The position numbers and the translations under genes were made by a program. Shown one piece after another: positions 6,540 through 7,950 of a stretch of DNA of 7,950 nucleotides. A model generated the notes under the pieces. The model saw only the letters and a program-made list of their open reading frames with translations, was not told the origin of the DNA and ran no database searches. Within the stretch, counting starts at the first letter, position 1. Every line of letters starts with the position of its first letter. The stretch covers positions 1 through 7,950 of the forward strand of contig CAMPGT010000183.1 in assembly GCA_946885665.1 (NCBI GenBank), written 5' to 3'. The stretch is from an uncultured Chitinophagaceae bacterium. GTDB lineage: Bacteria; Bacteroidota; Bacteroidia; Chitinophagales; Chitinophagaceae.

Positions 6540-6577
6540 CTATTAAGTTGAGGCTTGCCCTCGAACAGTTTGAAGTT

Positions 6578-7950
6578 TTACGCTTCCGACTTCTCTTTCC
6601 TCGGCTCTTTCAGCGTGAACTGAATCCTGGTCTTATCTTCACTCATATCCGCAATCATCGTGTCACCTTGCTTAATGTTCAGGCTCAGGATCTCTTCAGC
6701 AAGAGGATCTTCCAGGTATTTCTGGATGGCCCTGTGCAACGGACGTGCACCAAACTGAACATCATATCCTTTCTCCGCGATAAAGTTCTTGGCTTCTTCA
6801 GTGAGCTCGAGTGTAAAGCCGAGCGTACTGAGTCTCTTCGTCACTCCCTTCATCAGGATGTCGATGATCTGGAAGATATTATCCTTGTTGAGCGAATTGA
6901 AGATGATCACATCGTCGATACGGTTAAGAAACTCGGGAGAGAATGTTCTCTTCAAAGCTTTTTCTATCACCGCCTTGTTATTTTCTTCACTGCTCTGCGT
7001 ACGCGATGCTGTTGCAAAGCCCACGCCTTCACCAAAGTCTTTCAACTGCCGTACACCGATATTCGATGTCATGATGATGGTTGAGTTTTTAAAATCAACC
7101 TTGCGGCCAAGTCCGTCTGTCAACTGACCATCATCCAGCACCTGGAGAAGAATATTGTAAATATCCGGGTGTGCCTTTTCAATTTCATCGAGCAGGATCA
7201 CTGAGTAAGGTTTCCTGCGCACCCTTTCGGTAAGCTGTCCGCCTTCTTCATATCCTACATATCCCGGAGGTGCGCCGATCAAACGGCTCACCGTGAATTT
7301 TTCCATGTATTCACTCATGTCGATCCTGATGAGCGCGTCTTCCGAATCGAACATGTAGCGTGCGAGCGCGCGTGCAAGTTCTGTTTTACCAACACCTGTG
7401 GGACCAAGGAAAATGAACGTACCGATGGGTTTCTTCGGGTCCTTCAATCCTACCCTGTTACGCTGGATGGCCTTCACCACTTTTTGGATGGCATCGTCCT
7501 GTCCAACCACCATACCTCTCATTTCTTCGGCCATCTTGCGAAGCTTTTCGCTTTCTGCCTGTACCATCCTCTTCACAGGAATGCCGGTCATCATGCTCAC
7601 CACTTCGGCGATCGCCTCTTCATCTATCGGGTAGCGTTTGTGCTTGCTTTCTTCTTCCCAGTGATTCTTTGCCTTTTCAAGATCTTCCTGCAGGCGTTTT
7701 TCTGTATCGCGCAGGGAAGCAGCCTCTTCGAATTTCTGGCTCTTCACCACTTTGTTCTTTTCCACTTTCACATCCTCGATCTTCTTTTCAAGCTCAAGAA
7801 TTTCCTTGGGTACGTTGATGTTTTTCAGGTGCACCCTCGCTCCCACTTCATCCATTACGTCGATGGCCTTGTCGGGCAGCAGGCGGTCGGTGATGTACCT
7901 GTCGCTAAGCTTCACGCATGCGTCAATGGCGTCATCACTATAATTAACAT
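6578..7950 (-). CDS. clpC: ATP-dependent Clp protease ATP-binding subunit ClpC, C-terminal part
   Basis: AAA+ unfoldase that threads proteins into ClpP in the cytoplasm. The stop (TAA) is at 6578-6580 and the frame stays open to the right edge, so the 5' end lies outside; 456 complete residues are visible, about the second half of an approximately 840-residue protein. The GTG at 7915 is internal: residues before it (VNYSDDAIDAC) continue the family pattern into VKLSDRYITDRLLPDKAIDVMDE. In order come the end of the first AAA+ domain, a middle domain with the UVR-like segment VVKSQKFEEAASLRDTEKRL (about 67-86), MTGIPVKRM, the second AAA+ domain with Walker A GPTGVGKT (182-189), Walker B VILLDE (250-255), sensor 1 MTSN (293-296), arginine finger EFLNR (339-343) and sensor 2 GARPL (400-404). 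VGF (309-311) sits where ClpP-binding loops occur. The UVR segment and VGF loop favour ClpC over ClpB. No mcsA, mcsB or ctsR is visible. Confidence 0.96.
   Translation of the reverse strand, partial: VNYSDDAIDACVKLSDRYITDRLLPDKAIDVMDEVGARVHLKNINVPKEILELEKKIEDVKVEKNKVVKSQKFEEAASLRDTEKRLQEDLEKAKNHWEEESKHKRYPIDEEAIAEVVSMMTGIPVKRMVQAESEKLRKMAEEMRGMVVGQDDAIQKVVKAIQRNRVGLKDPKKPIGTFIFLGPTGVGKTELARALARYMFDSEDALIRIDMSEYMEKFTVSRLIGAPPGYVGYEEGGQLTERVRRKPYSVILLDEIEKAHPDIYNILLQVLDDGQLTDGLGRKVDFKNSTIIMTSNIGVRQLKDFGEGVGFATASRTQSSEENNKAVIEKALKRTFSPEFLNRIDDVIIFNSLNKDNIFQIIDILMKGVTKRLSTLGFTLELTEEAKNFIAEKGYDVQFGARPLHRAIQKYLEDPLAEEILSLNIKQGDTMIADMSEDKTRIQFTLKEPRKEKSEA

Noticed and set aside
6488..7084. 198-codon plus-strand frame over the end of clpC
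   Set aside because: Antisense shadow of clpC that also reads through the clpC terminator.
7913..7915. GTG as the start of the ClpC-like gene
   Set aside because: The frame stays open to the window edge, and the upstream residues match the conserved ClpC sequence before VKLSDRYITD, so the gene is simply cut by the window.

Overview
The window looks like chromosomal DNA from a member of the Bacteroidota, probably close to the Chitinophagaceae/Sphingobacteria side; that placement is inference. The supporting signs are a glutamine synthetase of the long GSIII (GlnN) type, a cytidylate kinase with the GWSSCGKST P-loop, no recognisable Shine-Dalgarno sequences before any start codon, several matches to the Bacteroidetes -7 promoter element TAnnTTTG, and GC-rich and heptameric intergenic repeats of a kind I recall from this phylum. 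Nothing points to a phage, plasmid or insertion sequence: no transposase, integrase, tRNA, rRNA or CRISPR array is visible.

Layout. Positions 119-2314 (+) encode GlnN, ending in a strong intrinsic terminator. A small gene on the minus strand (2354-2692) converges on it and its last codons are read out of that terminator. It encodes a 112-residue protein resembling the N-terminal part of FecR-type anti-sigma factors. After a 123-bp divergent promoter region come uxuA (2816-3982, +) and uxaC (4089-5489, +), two enzymes of hexuronate catabolism, separated by a short degraded repeat. A 256-bp non-coding gap (5490-5745) between the convergent uxaC and cmk is almost entirely repeats: two arrays of related 7-bp units flanking a hairpin-rich core with an internal 20-bp direct repeat. 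On the minus strand follow cmk (5746-6441) and, upstream of it and separated by a clear terminator, the C-terminal half of a ClpC-type AAA+ unfoldase (6578-7950), which runs off the right edge.

How the genes work together. UxaC isomerises D-glucuronate/D-galacturonate to the keto acids; UxuA dehydrates D-mannonate to 2-keto-3-deoxygluconate. The linking reductase UxuB is not here. GlnN (ammonium assimilation), Cmk (CMP/dCMP phosphorylation) and ClpC (protein quality control) are housekeeping genes with no evident link to one another.

I see no convincing new multi-gene system. The items most worth a second look are the composite repeat island at 5491-5720, its relative at 3991-4040, and the orphan FecR-N-like protein.
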